64,000 nucleotides of DNA from an uncultured Pelagibacteraceae bacterium (lineage in GTDB: Bacteria > Pseudomonadota > Alphaproteobacteria > Pelagibacterales > Pelagibacteraceae): contig CACDYR010000004.1 in the NCBI GenBank assembly GCA_902557155.1, positions 17,213 through 81,212 of the forward strand, in the 5' to 3' direction. Below, piece after piece: positions 17,901 to 26,437 of the stretch. A model generated the notes under the pieces. The model was not told the DNA's origin and searched no databases. It worked only from the letters and a program-made list of their open reading frames with translations. The translations under genes were made by a program, and so were the position numbers. Position 1 is the stretch's first letter. The number at the start of each line of letters is the position of its first letter.

Positions 17901-18850
17901 CTTCTTACTGGTGTTTCAGTTGCAATATACTGATCTCTAACTCTTTCTCTAAGGTAAATATAAATTCCAGCTGCTATTATGCACGCAACTCCAATGAAGG
18001 TTCTAGCTGAAGGTATTTCGTTAAATAGAAAATAACCGGGTATCATAGACATTATAATTAAAGAATATTCAAATAATGAAACAACTGATGGTGAAGCAAC
18101 AATGTAAGCCGAAAATATACAAAGAAAAGCAATCGATGCAGCAACGCCAAAAAATAAGATAAATTTCCATGTATATTCAATATTTGAAAACCATTCTCTA
18201 AAAATAAATTGAGTAGTAGGGTCAAAATTAGGATTGTTCAATTGACCATTTCCCATGAATACAAAGATTATTCCACAAAGTATTAACGCAATTAGATAGA
18301 AATAAAAAAGTTGTGTGTTTACGTCATCTTTGTCAGATGTATATTTAGTTATTGTCATTGAAGCTGCATAAAAAAATGCACATAGGACTGGTAATAAACT
18401 TTTGTACTCAAAATCAGAAAAGTTAGGATCTAATACAATGAATACGCCAATAAAACCAAATACAATTGCAGACCATCTTCTAATACCAATAAATTCCTTC
18501 AAAAAAAATTTTGCAAAAATTGATACAAAAAATGGACATGAAAAAAATAAAGCATTTGCAGTAGCTAACGGCATATAGGTTAAAGAAATGAAGAATGCAG
18601 AAAAAGCCAAAAAATGAAGAATAACCCTAACAAGTGTTAAAAAAGGATAATAAGTTTTTAATGAAACTTTTTGGCCTCTGAATTTGATGTATCCAAAAAG
18701 TAAAATTGCTGCAACAAAATACCTTCCAAAAAAAATCTCATAAAGTGCAGCTTTTTCAAAAATAAATTTAATTAAAGAATCCTGCATTGCAAACAAAGTC
18801 ATTGCAGCAATAATTAAAAGAATTCCTTTTGAGTTATTATCAGTGCTCAT
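17897..18850 (-). CDS. EamA/DMT-superfamily transporter
   Basis: A 317-residue inner-membrane protein with about ten hydrophobic segments in two EamA repeats. Conserved positions include AMQDSLIKFIF in helix 1 and the PxxxSLFEYS segment near residue 255. It overlaps the oxygenase gene by four bases. This family exports or imports small metabolites; substrate unknown. Confidence 0.86.
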   Translation of the reverse strand: MSTDNNSKGILLIIAAMTLFAMQDSLIKFIFEKAALYEIFFGRYFVAAILLFGYIKFRGQKVSLKTYYPFLTLVRVILHFLAFSAFFISLTYMPLATANALFFSCPFFVSIFAKFFLKEFIGIRRWSAIVFGFIGVFIVLDPNFSDFEYKSLLPVLCAFFYAASMTITKYTSDKDDVNTQLFYFYLIALILCGIIFVFMGNGQLNNPNFDPTTQFIFREWFSNIEYTWKFILFFGVAASIAFLCIFSAYIVASPSVVSLFEYSLIIMSMIPGYFLFNEIPSARTFIGVACIIAAGIYIYLRERVRDQYIATETPVRR

Positions 18851-18890
18851 TATGCACCTATATCAAAAAAAAAATCTTTCGAATATTTAA

Positions 18891-19352
18891 TTATTTCTTC
18901 AATTTAGAAGTGAATAGAAGACCTTCAGTTGAAAATTTTGATTTGTTTTGTTCAATAAAGTCTTTCATTATTTTTATTTTTTCTTCCTCAAATTCTGTGA
19001 CTTTCCTTTTGCTTAAATCTATATACAGCGATATCCATTCCATAGATGCAGAAAGTTTGTTAGTTTTTTGAGAAATCATCTCCATTTTTAAATGCAATCT
19101 TTTTTTATCATGATCAAAATAAGTGAGATTAACATTAACCATTTCACCCTCTTTAACTTCATTTAAATATTTAGTATTTGTTTCAACAACCATAGTACTT
19201 CTATTAAGATCTTTTGCTGCAGTTCCTCCCATTTTAAATTTTTCAAGCGCAACTTCCCATGCTTGATCAAAAACAAGCACATAATAAGCCATGTTCATGT
19301 GATTATTGTAATCAACCCATTCTTTTTTGACTTCGAAAGTTTTTAATAACAC
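18891..19352 (-). CDS. Hotdog-fold acyl-CoA thioesterase (4HBT family)
   Basis: A 153-residue hotdog protein. The helix/active-site region VDYNNHMNMAYYVLVFDQAW (residues 13-32) matches 4HBT thioesterases, with the N-H-M-N pattern and an Asp at 29. It starts with GTG one base after the ABC ATPase stop, so the two are co-transcribed. In carnitine degradation a betainyl-CoA thioesterase of this family releases glycine betaine. Beside a betaine-type ATPase that is a tempting role, but it is only inference because no carnitine dehydrogenase or betainyl-CoA thiolase is in the window. Confidence 0.82.
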   Translation of the reverse strand: MLLKTFEVKKEWVDYNNHMNMAYYVLVFDQAWEVALEKFKMGGTAAKDLNRSTMVVETNTKYLNEVKEGEMVNVNLTYFDHDKKRLHLKMEMISQKTNKLSASMEWISLYIDLSKRKVTEFEEEKIKIMKDFIEQNKSKFSTEGLLFTSKLKK

Positions 19353-19353
19353 T

Positions 19354-20379
19354 TTATGATCTTGTTAATGAAGACTGTAATTCTTGATTTGAAATGTATC
19401 CCTTTACATTTCCACTTTTATCAACCACTTCACAATTTGAATCAGAACAAACAATTTTTGGCAAAAAGTCCTCTATAAATTCATCTTCATTTACTTTTAT
19501 TAAGTTTGATTTATCTATGTCATTAGCTTGATCAGCAGTTTTCATAATAATTTTTGCCTTGATAACTTTTGCTCTGTTCACATCTTTTACAAAAGCTTTT
19601 ACATAATCATCAGCAGGGTTCATAATAATTTCCTCGGGAGTTCCTACTTGAACTAATTTTCCAGAGTTTAGTATCCCGATATGATCACCTAATCTTAATG
19701 ATTCATCTAGATCGTGAGTAATAAATACAATTGTTTTTTTTAGTTCTGCTTGAAGATCAATTAATTGTTTCTGCATATCACTTCTAATCAGAGGATCTAG
19801 AGCGCTGAAAGCTTCATCCATTAACATAATATCTGTATCAGTAGCTAACGCTCTTGCTAGACCAACACGTTGCTGCATTCCTCCTGATAATTGAGCAGGG
19901 TATTGATTTTCAAAACCAGTTAGACCAACTGCATCAATTTTTTCCATTGAGATTTTATTTCTTTCATCTTCACCTTTCCCTTGCATTTCTAATCCGTAAC
20001 CAACATTTTGAATTACTGTTTTATGCGGGAACAAACCAAATCTTTGAAATACCATGCTCATTTTATGTCTTCTAAATTCAATGAGCTTATCTTTATCAAG
20101 TGACATTACATTCGTGCCCTCAACTAAAATTTCGCCATCAGTTGGATCGATTAGTCTATTTAGATGTCTTATTAGTGTTGATTTCCCTGATCCTGATAAA
20201 CCCATACAAACAAAGGTTTCTCCTTCTTCAATTTTAAGCGAAACATTATCTAATCCAACGGTATGACCTGTTTGCTCTAAAATTTCATCTTTTGTTGCAC
20301 CATCTTTTACCATTGGCAGTACAGAAGAAGGGTTATTACCAAAAATTTTGTAAACGTTGTTGATCTCAATTTTTGACAT
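19354..20379 (-). CDS. proV: Glycine betaine/proline-type ABC transporter ATP-binding protein (ProV/OpuAA family)
   Basis: ATPase of 341 residues. Walker A GLSGSGKS is at residues 60-67, signature LSGGMQQ at 164-170, and Walker B DIMLMDEAFSALDP from 183, all characteristic of the ProV/OpuAA subfamily (MDEAFSALDPLIR). After the ATPase core there is only a short CBS-like remnant (residues 290-341). No permease or binding-protein gene adjoins it. The OpuAC-type binding protein at 62269 is 42 kb away. It could serve betaine, TMAO, proline betaine or carnitine. Confidence 0.9.
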   Translation of the reverse strand: MSKIEINNVYKIFGNNPSSVLPMVKDGATKDEILEQTGHTVGLDNVSLKIEEGETFVCMGLSGSGKSTLIRHLNRLIDPTDGEILVEGTNVMSLDKDKLIEFRRHKMSMVFQRFGLFPHKTVIQNVGYGLEMQGKGEDERNKISMEKIDAVGLTGFENQYPAQLSGGMQQRVGLARALATDTDIMLMDEAFSALDPLIRSDMQKQLIDLQAELKKTIVFITHDLDESLRLGDHIGILNSGKLVQVGTPEEIIMNPADDYVKAFVKDVNRAKVIKAKIIMKTADQANDIDKSNLIKVNEDEFIEDFLPKIVCSDSNCEVVDKSGNVKGYISNQELQSSLTRS

Positions 20380-20504
20380 GATGTAATGTTCTAACAGTTA
20401 CAATCATCATATGTAAAACAAATATTATACAACTTATAATTGTTTTAATAAATAACAGTTGTATTTATTTGCTTTTACTTATTTTTTAAATAAGAATTTT
20501 ATAT

Positions 20505-21236
20505 ATGGCGCAAACAGATAAAGATGTGCGATTAGAGTTGTCTGCTCTATATAGAATTTTACATATGTACGGCATGACCGACCTTGCTAACCAATGTGCA
20601 GGGGCAAGATCTGCTGAAGATAAGAATTGTTCTTTCGTTCATCCATATGGAATGTTTTATGAAGAAATTACTGCTTCATCTTTAGTTAAAATTGATCAAA
20701 ACGGAAAAAAATTAGATTCAGACGGACCTTGGTTAAACGATGGATGTATTAATCTTGCTCAATGGATTTTTAACAAAAGAAATGATGTAAACTTTTATGT
20801 TCACGGACATGCCAACGATGTGATGGCAGTTGGTGGCACTAAAGAGGGTTTAATGTATCTCTCACAGGCTGCAGTTTATTTAAATCATCTTGTTGGATAT
20901 ATTGATTATGAATTTGTTGAGGACAAAGAATTTGGAAGCAAATTTGAAAACCTAATTAGCAAACACGACATTTTGATTACTAGAAATCATGGATATTACA
21001 CAGTAGGAAAAACTGCAGCAGAAGCATTTTTCAGAGCTTATTATCTAGAGCAAGCATGTTCAGTTCAGGTGAAAAATCTTGCTATGGGTTTAAATAAACA
21101 TGAAATAGATAAACAAAAAGCTGCATATTTCTGGGAAAACATGAGTTACTCTGATGATTATAATTATGATGGAAAAACAGAGTGGGCTGCTTTATTAAGA
21201 AAATTAGAGAGAGAACATTCAAATTATAAAAATTAA
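20505..21236 (+). CDS. Class II aldolase/adducin-family protein
   Basis: A 243-residue protein of the zinc-dependent class II aldolase (FucA/AraD) fold. Candidate metal ligands are H100 and H102 (YVHGHAND) and H162 (RNHGYY); FVHPYGMFYEEITASSLVKID matches the substrate and phosphate loop of the family. The usual phosphate-binding loop is partly replaced, so the substrate need not be phosphorylated. Its stop shares one base with the next gene (TAATG), an oxygenase of the butyrobetaine hydroxylase family. It could cleave a hydroxylated quaternary amine, by inference. Confidence 0.86.
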   Translation: MAQTDKDVRLELSALYRILHMYGMTDLANQCAGARSAEDKNCSFVHPYGMFYEEITASSLVKIDQNGKKLDSDGPWLNDGCINLAQWIFNKRNDVNFYVHGHANDVMAVGGTKEGLMYLSQAAVYLNHLVGYIDYEFVEDKEFGSKFENLISKHDILITRNHGYYTVGKTAAEAFFRAYYLEQACSVQVKNLAMGLNKHEIDKQKAAYFWENMSYSDDYNYDGKTEWAALLRKLEREHSNYKN

Positions 21237-22387
21237 TGGAACAAAATTTTACAATTAAAAATATAACTAAAAATTCTACAAGTTTAGAAGTTGACTGGAG
21301 CGATGGAAAAAAAAGTAAATTTAATTATTTATGGCTAAGAGACAATTGTCCAACTGCACACGATAAAGACTCACGTCATAGAATGTTTAATATTTTAAAA
21401 GTATCAAACAATATTAATCCAAAAAAATTTGCAGTAAATAATGAAGGCAAGCTTGAAATTGAATGGAGTGAAGGAGACCACGTAAGTTATTATGATCAAA
21501 ATTGGTTAAGAGAAAACTGCTATACAATAAAAAATAATTTAGAATATAAATCACCATATCAACTTTGGGACAATTCTTTACAAAATGACCTGAATTCAAT
21601 TGAGATTGAACATGATGAAATTATGAGTTCAGATGAAGGGCTTGTCAGATGGTTAGAACTTTTACATCATACTGGAATTGCTATAGTAAAAAATGCTCCA
21701 ACTGAAAATAATTCTGGCTTTAAAATTTTAAATAGAATTAGCCATACTAGGGAAACTTTTTTTAAAACACCTTTTGAAGTAATTAACATTCCTAAACCAA
21801 ATAATTCTGCTTACACAGCACATGCCTTAAGAAATCATATGGATTTACCCTGGTTTGAAACACCACCTGGTTATCAATTTCTTCATTGTTTAGTTAATTC
21901 TGCAACAGGAGGAGACTCGTCCGCTGTAGATGGCTTTGCAGTTGCAGATTATTTAAGAAAAAATGAGAAAGAAATATTTGATACGCTAGTAAACGTTCAT
22001 TTAAAATTTAGAGACATGGATTATACACAAGAGTCTGTTAGAAGTTATTACGCACCCGCGATATCTCTAACAAAAGATAATGATTACCATGATATTCGGT
22101 TTAGCGTAGCAACCATGGATGCTTTAGACTGTCATCCTGATTTGATGGATAAAGTTTACAAAGCTCATCACCGATTTGGAAATTTGCTTCATGATGATCA
22201 ATTCCAGATTAAATTTAGATTAGGACCAGGTGATATTTTTTCTTTTAACAATAGACGATTATTACATGGTAGAACTGAATATGATCCAAACTCAGGACAT
22301 AGACATTTACAAGGTTATTACATGGATCGAGATGAAATTATTGGAAGACTAAGATATTTAAAAAATTCGGTTAACTCCAACCAGTAA
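21236..22387 (+). CDS. Gamma-butyrobetaine/trimethyllysine hydroxylase-family Fe(II)/2-oxoglutarate oxygenase
   Basis: A 383-residue oxygenase with the DUF971-like N-terminal domain (WLRDNC at residues 33-38) and a TauD-type catalytic domain. Iron ligands are H201 and D203 (NHMDLPW) and H344 (LLHGRTEY). HMDLPWFETPPGYQFLHC is strongly reminiscent of butyrobetaine hydroxylase. The N-terminal zinc site normally has three Cys and one His; here only C38 remains in that block, so zinc binding is probably lost. It is coupled to the aldolase and its 3' end overlaps the convergent aldehyde dehydrogenase by 17 bases. It may make carnitine or act on a related betaine. Confidence 0.87.
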   Translation: MEQNFTIKNITKNSTSLEVDWSDGKKSKFNYLWLRDNCPTAHDKDSRHRMFNILKVSNNINPKKFAVNNEGKLEIEWSEGDHVSYYDQNWLRENCYTIKNNLEYKSPYQLWDNSLQNDLNSIEIEHDEIMSSDEGLVRWLELLHHTGIAIVKNAPTENNSGFKILNRISHTRETFFKTPFEVINIPKPNNSAYTAHALRNHMDLPWFETPPGYQFLHCLVNSATGGDSSAVDGFAVADYLRKNEKEIFDTLVNVHLKFRDMDYTQESVRSYYAPAISLTKDNDYHDIRFSVATMDALDCHPDLMDKVYKAHHRFGNLLHDDQFQIKFRLGPGDIFSFNNRRLLHGRTEYDPNSGHRHLQGYYMDRDEIIGRLRYLKNSVNSNQ

Positions 22388-23801
22388 CATTCTTTACTTC
22401 AAGATATTCCTCAAGGCCCCAAACACCTCCTTCTCTCCCATTACCTGATTGTCTGTAACCACCAAATGGAGTTCCGGCATCTGCTCCATTTCCATTAATG
22501 TAAACACATCCAGATCTTAATTTTTTAGCAACCCTGTGTGCTTTTTCTTTGTCTTCAGTTTGCAAATAATTTCCAAGACCATAAGAAGTATCATTTACAA
22601 TTTTGACTGCCTCATCCTCAGTTTCAAATGGAATTATAGATAACACAGGTCCAAAAATTTCTTCTTTAGCAATTCTCATTTCATTAGTTACATCTGTAAA
22701 GATAGTTGGTTTTATAAAGTATCCTTTGTTCAAACCGTTTGGTAGCTCAGGCCCACCTGCTGCAAGAGTTGCACCTTCAGAAATTCCACTTTCAATAAGA
22801 TTTATAATTTTATCATATTGAACTTTAGAGATGACAGGTCCTATATGATCACCTTTTTTTGAAGCTTGATCTACTTTAATTTTGTTTGCTTCATCTACTG
22901 CTTCTTTAACAGCTCTTTCATAAATTGATTTCTCAACCAGCATTCTTGTTGGTGCATCACAAGATTGACCAGAGTTGCTCATTACATTTCGAATGCCATC
23001 TCTTACTGCATCTTTATAACTGTCAGCAAAAACAATATTTCCACCCTTACCACCTAATTCAAGACAAACTCTTTTAATTGTTTCTGCAGCGTTTTTTGAA
23101 ATTAATCTTCCTGCTCGTGTTGAACCTGTGAAAGAAACCATATCAATATCAGGGTGGCTTGAAATTTGGGTTCCTACTCCTGCACCGTCTCCATTTACCA
23201 AATTAAATACACCTTTTGGAAAACCTGCATCATCAATCATTTCTGCAAATAGCATTCCAGAAATAGGAGCAATTTCTGATGGTTTTAAAATCATTGTACA
23301 TCCAGTTGCGAATGCTGGAACAACCTTCAAAGCAATTTGGTTAATTGGCCAATTCCACGGTGTGATTAATCCACAAACTCCAATTGGCTCATAATAGATA
23401 TGATTATTTGATTTATTATCAAAGTGATCATCAAATTTAAAATTTTTTAATCTTAAAATAAAATCATCTAAATGATCTTTCCCTGAAGCTGTTTGAACAT
23501 CTGTTGCCCAATCCATTGGTGCACCCATTTCAAGAGAAATAGCCTCAGCCATTTCATTAAATCTTTTTTTATAAACTGATGATAATTTTTCAAGTAAACT
23601 GAGCCTTTCTTCCTTGCTAGTTTCTTTCCAAGTATCAAAGGCATTTTTTGCTGATTTAACAGCTAAATCTGTATCCTCTTTTGAACCTAAAGAAATAACA
23701 GCAAACGGGTCTTCATTGCATGGATTAATTACGTCAAAATCATTTTTTTTAATTGGATCAACCCACTGACCATTTATGTAAAATTTTCTTTTATCTAACA
23801 T
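22371..23801 (-). CDS. Aldehyde dehydrogenase (betaine/aminobutyraldehyde-type paralogue 1)
   Basis: NAD-dependent ALDH of 476 residues. Catalytic C281 (SGQSCDAP) and general base E248 (LELGG) are present, as is TPWNWP at 147-152. The protein is a clear paralogue of the 36835-38268 enzyme: both begin MLDK, then FYING.WV, and both carry SGQSC.APTRM. The start follows a gene that runs in the opposite direction, and the coding ends overlap by 17 bases. A role in oxidising trimethylaminobutyraldehyde or a similar aldehyde made by the neighbouring aldolase is inference. Confidence 0.92.
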   Translation of the reverse strand: MLDKRKFYINGQWVDPIKKNDFDVINPCNEDPFAVISLGSKEDTDLAVKSAKNAFDTWKETSKEERLSLLEKLSSVYKKRFNEMAEAISLEMGAPMDWATDVQTASGKDHLDDFILRLKNFKFDDHFDNKSNNHIYYEPIGVCGLITPWNWPINQIALKVVPAFATGCTMILKPSEIAPISGMLFAEMIDDAGFPKGVFNLVNGDGAGVGTQISSHPDIDMVSFTGSTRAGRLISKNAAETIKRVCLELGGKGGNIVFADSYKDAVRDGIRNVMSNSGQSCDAPTRMLVEKSIYERAVKEAVDEANKIKVDQASKKGDHIGPVISKVQYDKIINLIESGISEGATLAAGGPELPNGLNKGYFIKPTIFTDVTNEMRIAKEEIFGPVLSIIPFETEDEAVKIVNDTSYGLGNYLQTEDKEKAHRVAKKLRSGCVYINGNGADAGTPFGGYRQSGNGREGGVWGLEEYLEVKNVTGWS

Positions 23802-23821
23802 TTTTTATCTTAACACATTAA

Positions 23822-24763
23822 TTAAATTTCATATCCTTTTTCCTCAGGTTCATTATCAACCAACTCATCAGGAAAACCATTAGCTCTAAAATTAATATTA
23901 TTTAAATCTTCCATCCTTTTCACAATCATTGATGACCAAGCTCTGGAACCATATTTTTTTTGACCATCTTTAAAAATTTCAACTATTTGTGGAGAAATTT
24001 CTAAAGGAGCATTCAGTTTTTTTGCAAGATTGTCAAATAGACTTGTGTCTTTTAAAACCAAATCCATTGTAAAATTTATATTATAAGATCCATTTAATAT
24101 AACCTGACTTTCAGTTTCATGAACAAATGAATTACCAGAAGAAATAGCAATTCCTTTATAAGTTTTTGCTAAATCTAAATTAGATTTTTTTGCTACAGTC
24201 CAAGCCTCACCTAATGCAACTAAATGTGCAGATGCTAGATAATTTGTAATTACTTTTAATACACTTGCTGTACCAAGCTCACCTGTGTGCAATATTTTTC
24301 TCCCCATAACAGTTAATGCAGGTAAAATTTTTTCAAATGCTTTTCTTTCTCCACCCACGAATATTGCAATATTACCTGTTGCTGCTCTATGACATCCACC
24401 ACTCACAGGTCCATCCAAAGGGATAGCTTTTTTTTCTATTACTTTTTTCCCAAGTCTTTTTACTTCATTTTCGTCTGTGGTACTCATTTCTAGCCAAATT
24501 TTCTTTTCTGATAAACCATTTAGAATTCCATCTTCACTTTCCATAACTTCTGCAGAAACCTCAGGAGAAGGAAGAGAGGTAATGATTAAATCGGATTGTT
24601 CAGCTAATTCTTTTGGAGACTTTGCAACTTTAGCACCTAAGTCTTTCAAAGAATTTGTTAAAGTTTCATCTAAATCTCTTACTGTAAGATCAAAGTTATT
24701 TCTTAATAAACTTCCCGCAAGTTTTCCTCCAACATTACCTAAACCTATAAATCCAATTTTCAT
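23822..24763 (-). CDS. 3-hydroxyisobutyrate dehydrogenase-family NAD(P)-dependent oxidoreductase
   Basis: A 313-residue beta-hydroxyacid dehydrogenase. The Rossmann motif GFIGLGNVGGKLA is at residues 4-16, the substrate motif LDGPVSGGCHRAATG is near 117-131, and the catalytic Lys is in KVITNYLAS near residue 166. All family motifs are present. It overlaps the EamA carrier by four bases and precedes the aldehyde dehydrogenase by 20 bases. It oxidises a 3-hydroxy acid or reduces a semialdehyde; substrate unknown. Confidence 0.9.
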   Translation of the reverse strand: MKIGFIGLGNVGGKLAGSLLRNNFDLTVRDLDETLTNSLKDLGAKVAKSPKELAEQSDLIITSLPSPEVSAEVMESEDGILNGLSEKKIWLEMSTTDENEVKRLGKKVIEKKAIPLDGPVSGGCHRAATGNIAIFVGGERKAFEKILPALTVMGRKILHTGELGTASVLKVITNYLASAHLVALGEAWTVAKKSNLDLAKTYKGIAISSGNSFVHETESQVILNGSYNINFTMDLVLKDTSLFDNLAKKLNAPLEISPQIVEIFKDGQKKYGSRAWSSMIVKRMEDLNNINFRANGFPDELVDNEPEEKGYEI

Positions 24764-25632
24764 TTTATTTCCTCTTCTTTTTTGTTTTTTGTAAATACAA
24801 TTAAAATCACACCAACTATGATTATTGCACCACCTATAAATAATTCTGGAGTTGGTTTTTCTCCCAAAAGAAAAATAGCAGCTAATAAACCTGTTGGTGG
24901 TATCCCCATAGTTACAATCGGTAGTACTTTATAAAGTGGGTTGTTTTTTAAAACATAATAGAAACAACCATAAGTAATTGGTTGCATGATGAAACCTATA
25001 TAAATTGCAATAATCCAATGATCAAATTTTGCATTTGTTAAATAATTAATTGTGTTTCCATCAATTATTGCAGATAGCATCACTAATATCGGTCCAGAGA
25101 ATAAGGCTAACCAAGCAACTAACGCTAAAGGATTTATTTCTTTACTCAAAGGTTTAACCATAACTTGCCCAAGAGCCCATACAGCTGAACCTAAAATCGT
25201 AAGTCCAATTCCAATAAATTTTCCATCCAAGTTAGGAGATCCGGTTAAAATATAAACACCAACAAAAGCGATAGCTATACCAATCAAAGCTCTGATAGTT
25301 GGTTTTTCTTTAAGCATGAAGTAAGCAAAAATAACTCCAAACGGAACTTCCGTTTGAACCAAAAGAACTGCTGCAGATGCATCAATTAAATCTAAACCAG
25401 AATAAGTAATGCTATATTGTAAAGTATTAGCCACTAATGATGCGGCAAAAATTCTTTTTAAATATCCTTTTGGAATTGGAAACCACCAAATTAATAAAGA
25501 TGCCGCAAACATAAATCTGATACCCATTAAAAGAATAGGAGGAAAAGATTCAAATGCTGGTTTAGCTATTACAAAACCAAAGCCTAAAAAAATAGGCACC
25601 AGGGATGCTACGAAAGTATCTTTTATATTCAT
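24760..25632 (-). CDS. EamA/DMT-superfamily transporter
   Basis: A 290-residue inner-membrane protein with ten hydrophobic segments and two EamA repeats. It carries the family's pre-helix motif LTILGSAVWALGQVMVKPLS near residue 148 and ends in a lysine/glutamate-rich tail. First gene of a minus-strand set that continues through the dehydrogenase (four-base overlap) to the aldehyde dehydrogenase. A 58-base divergent promoter region separates it from the EutA-like gene. Confidence 0.87.
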   Translation of the reverse strand: MNIKDTFVASLVPIFLGFGFVIAKPAFESFPPILLMGIRFMFAASLLIWWFPIPKGYLKRIFAASLVANTLQYSITYSGLDLIDASAAVLLVQTEVPFGVIFAYFMLKEKPTIRALIGIAIAFVGVYILTGSPNLDGKFIGIGLTILGSAVWALGQVMVKPLSKEINPLALVAWLALFSGPILVMLSAIIDGNTINYLTNAKFDHWIIAIYIGFIMQPITYGCFYYVLKNNPLYKVLPIVTMGIPPTGLLAAIFLLGEKPTPELFIGGAIIIVGVILIVFTKNKKEEEIK

Positions 25633-25690
25633 ACCTATTTTTTATATTAATGATTATTAAAGAACTTCTGATATATTCACCTTTTAAAAT

Positions 25691-26437
25691 ATGAATTCAA
25701 CAAAAATAGATCCTAAATATATTACTAAATCAAATCCAAGAATTGGACTTATTGCGCTTGCAAGCGATTTTATGATTGAAAGAGATTTTATAAACGTAAT
25801 TAAGGATAGAGAAGTTGATTTCTTTGTAAATCGTATTGAATGCTATAACCCGCTAACAAAAGAAAATTTGATCAAAATGTCAAACAAAGTTACCGAGGTA
25901 ACAAAAGATATATTACCTGATCAGGATATCGATTGTGTTGTATATGGTTGTACATCAGGAACAATTGCTGCAGGTTACGAGTCTATTGAGAAAAAAGTAA
26001 AAGCTGCAAAACCTATGGCAGAAGTAACAACCCCAAGTACTGCTGCAATCAAAGCTTTAAAGAAATTAAATATAAACAAAATAAGTCTATTTACACCTTA
26101 TAGCAAAAAACTTAACGATGAAGTTTTGGAATATTTTAAAAACGAAGGATTTGAAGTTACTTCAAATTCTTACTTTGATATAGAAGCTGATTACGATATC
26201 GGAAAAGTTGATCAGAATTATTTATATAATGTTCTATCTGAAATAGATTTAAATGGGGCAGAGGCACTCTTTGTTTCTTGTACTGCTTTACCAGTATTGC
26301 CAATTATTGATAAATTAGAGAAAAAATTAAATACTACAGTTTTATCTAGTAATCAGGCTTTGATTTGGGATACGTTAGTTAAAATAAATAAAAATAATTC
26401 TGTTGAAGGATTTGGTAAATTATTTAAAGAAAATTAA
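25691..26437 (+). CDS. eutA: Asp/Glu racemase-superfamily protein (EutA / maleate isomerase / arylmalonate decarboxylase-like)
   Basis: A 248-residue protein of the cofactor-independent racemase fold. Both catalytic cysteines are present: C87 (VYGCTSG) and C197 (VSCTALP). EutA proteins of this kind accompany ectoine hydrolase in ectoine and hydroxyectoine degradation operons, and here the next gene, sharing one base (TAATG), is that hydrolase. The eutA symbol rests on this context; sequence alone only gives the family. A proposed role is isomerising a hydroxyectoine degradation intermediate. Confidence 0.78.
   Translation: MNSTKIDPKYITKSNPRIGLIALASDFMIERDFINVIKDREVDFFVNRIECYNPLTKENLIKMSNKVTEVTKDILPDQDIDCVVYGCTSGTIAAGYESIEKKVKAAKPMAEVTTPSTAAIKALKKLNINKISLFTPYSKKLNDEVLEYFKNEGFEVTSNSYFDIEADYDIGKVDQNYLYNVLSEIDLNGAEALFVSCTALPVLPIIDKLEKKLNTTVLSSNQALIWDTLVKINKNNSVEGFGKLFKEN

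Noticed and set aside
20380..20504. Imperfect inverted repeat (ACAA...TTGT) between the proV-like and aldolase genes
   Set aside because: Only four clean base pairs at the ends with a weak centre; not distinguishable from chance.
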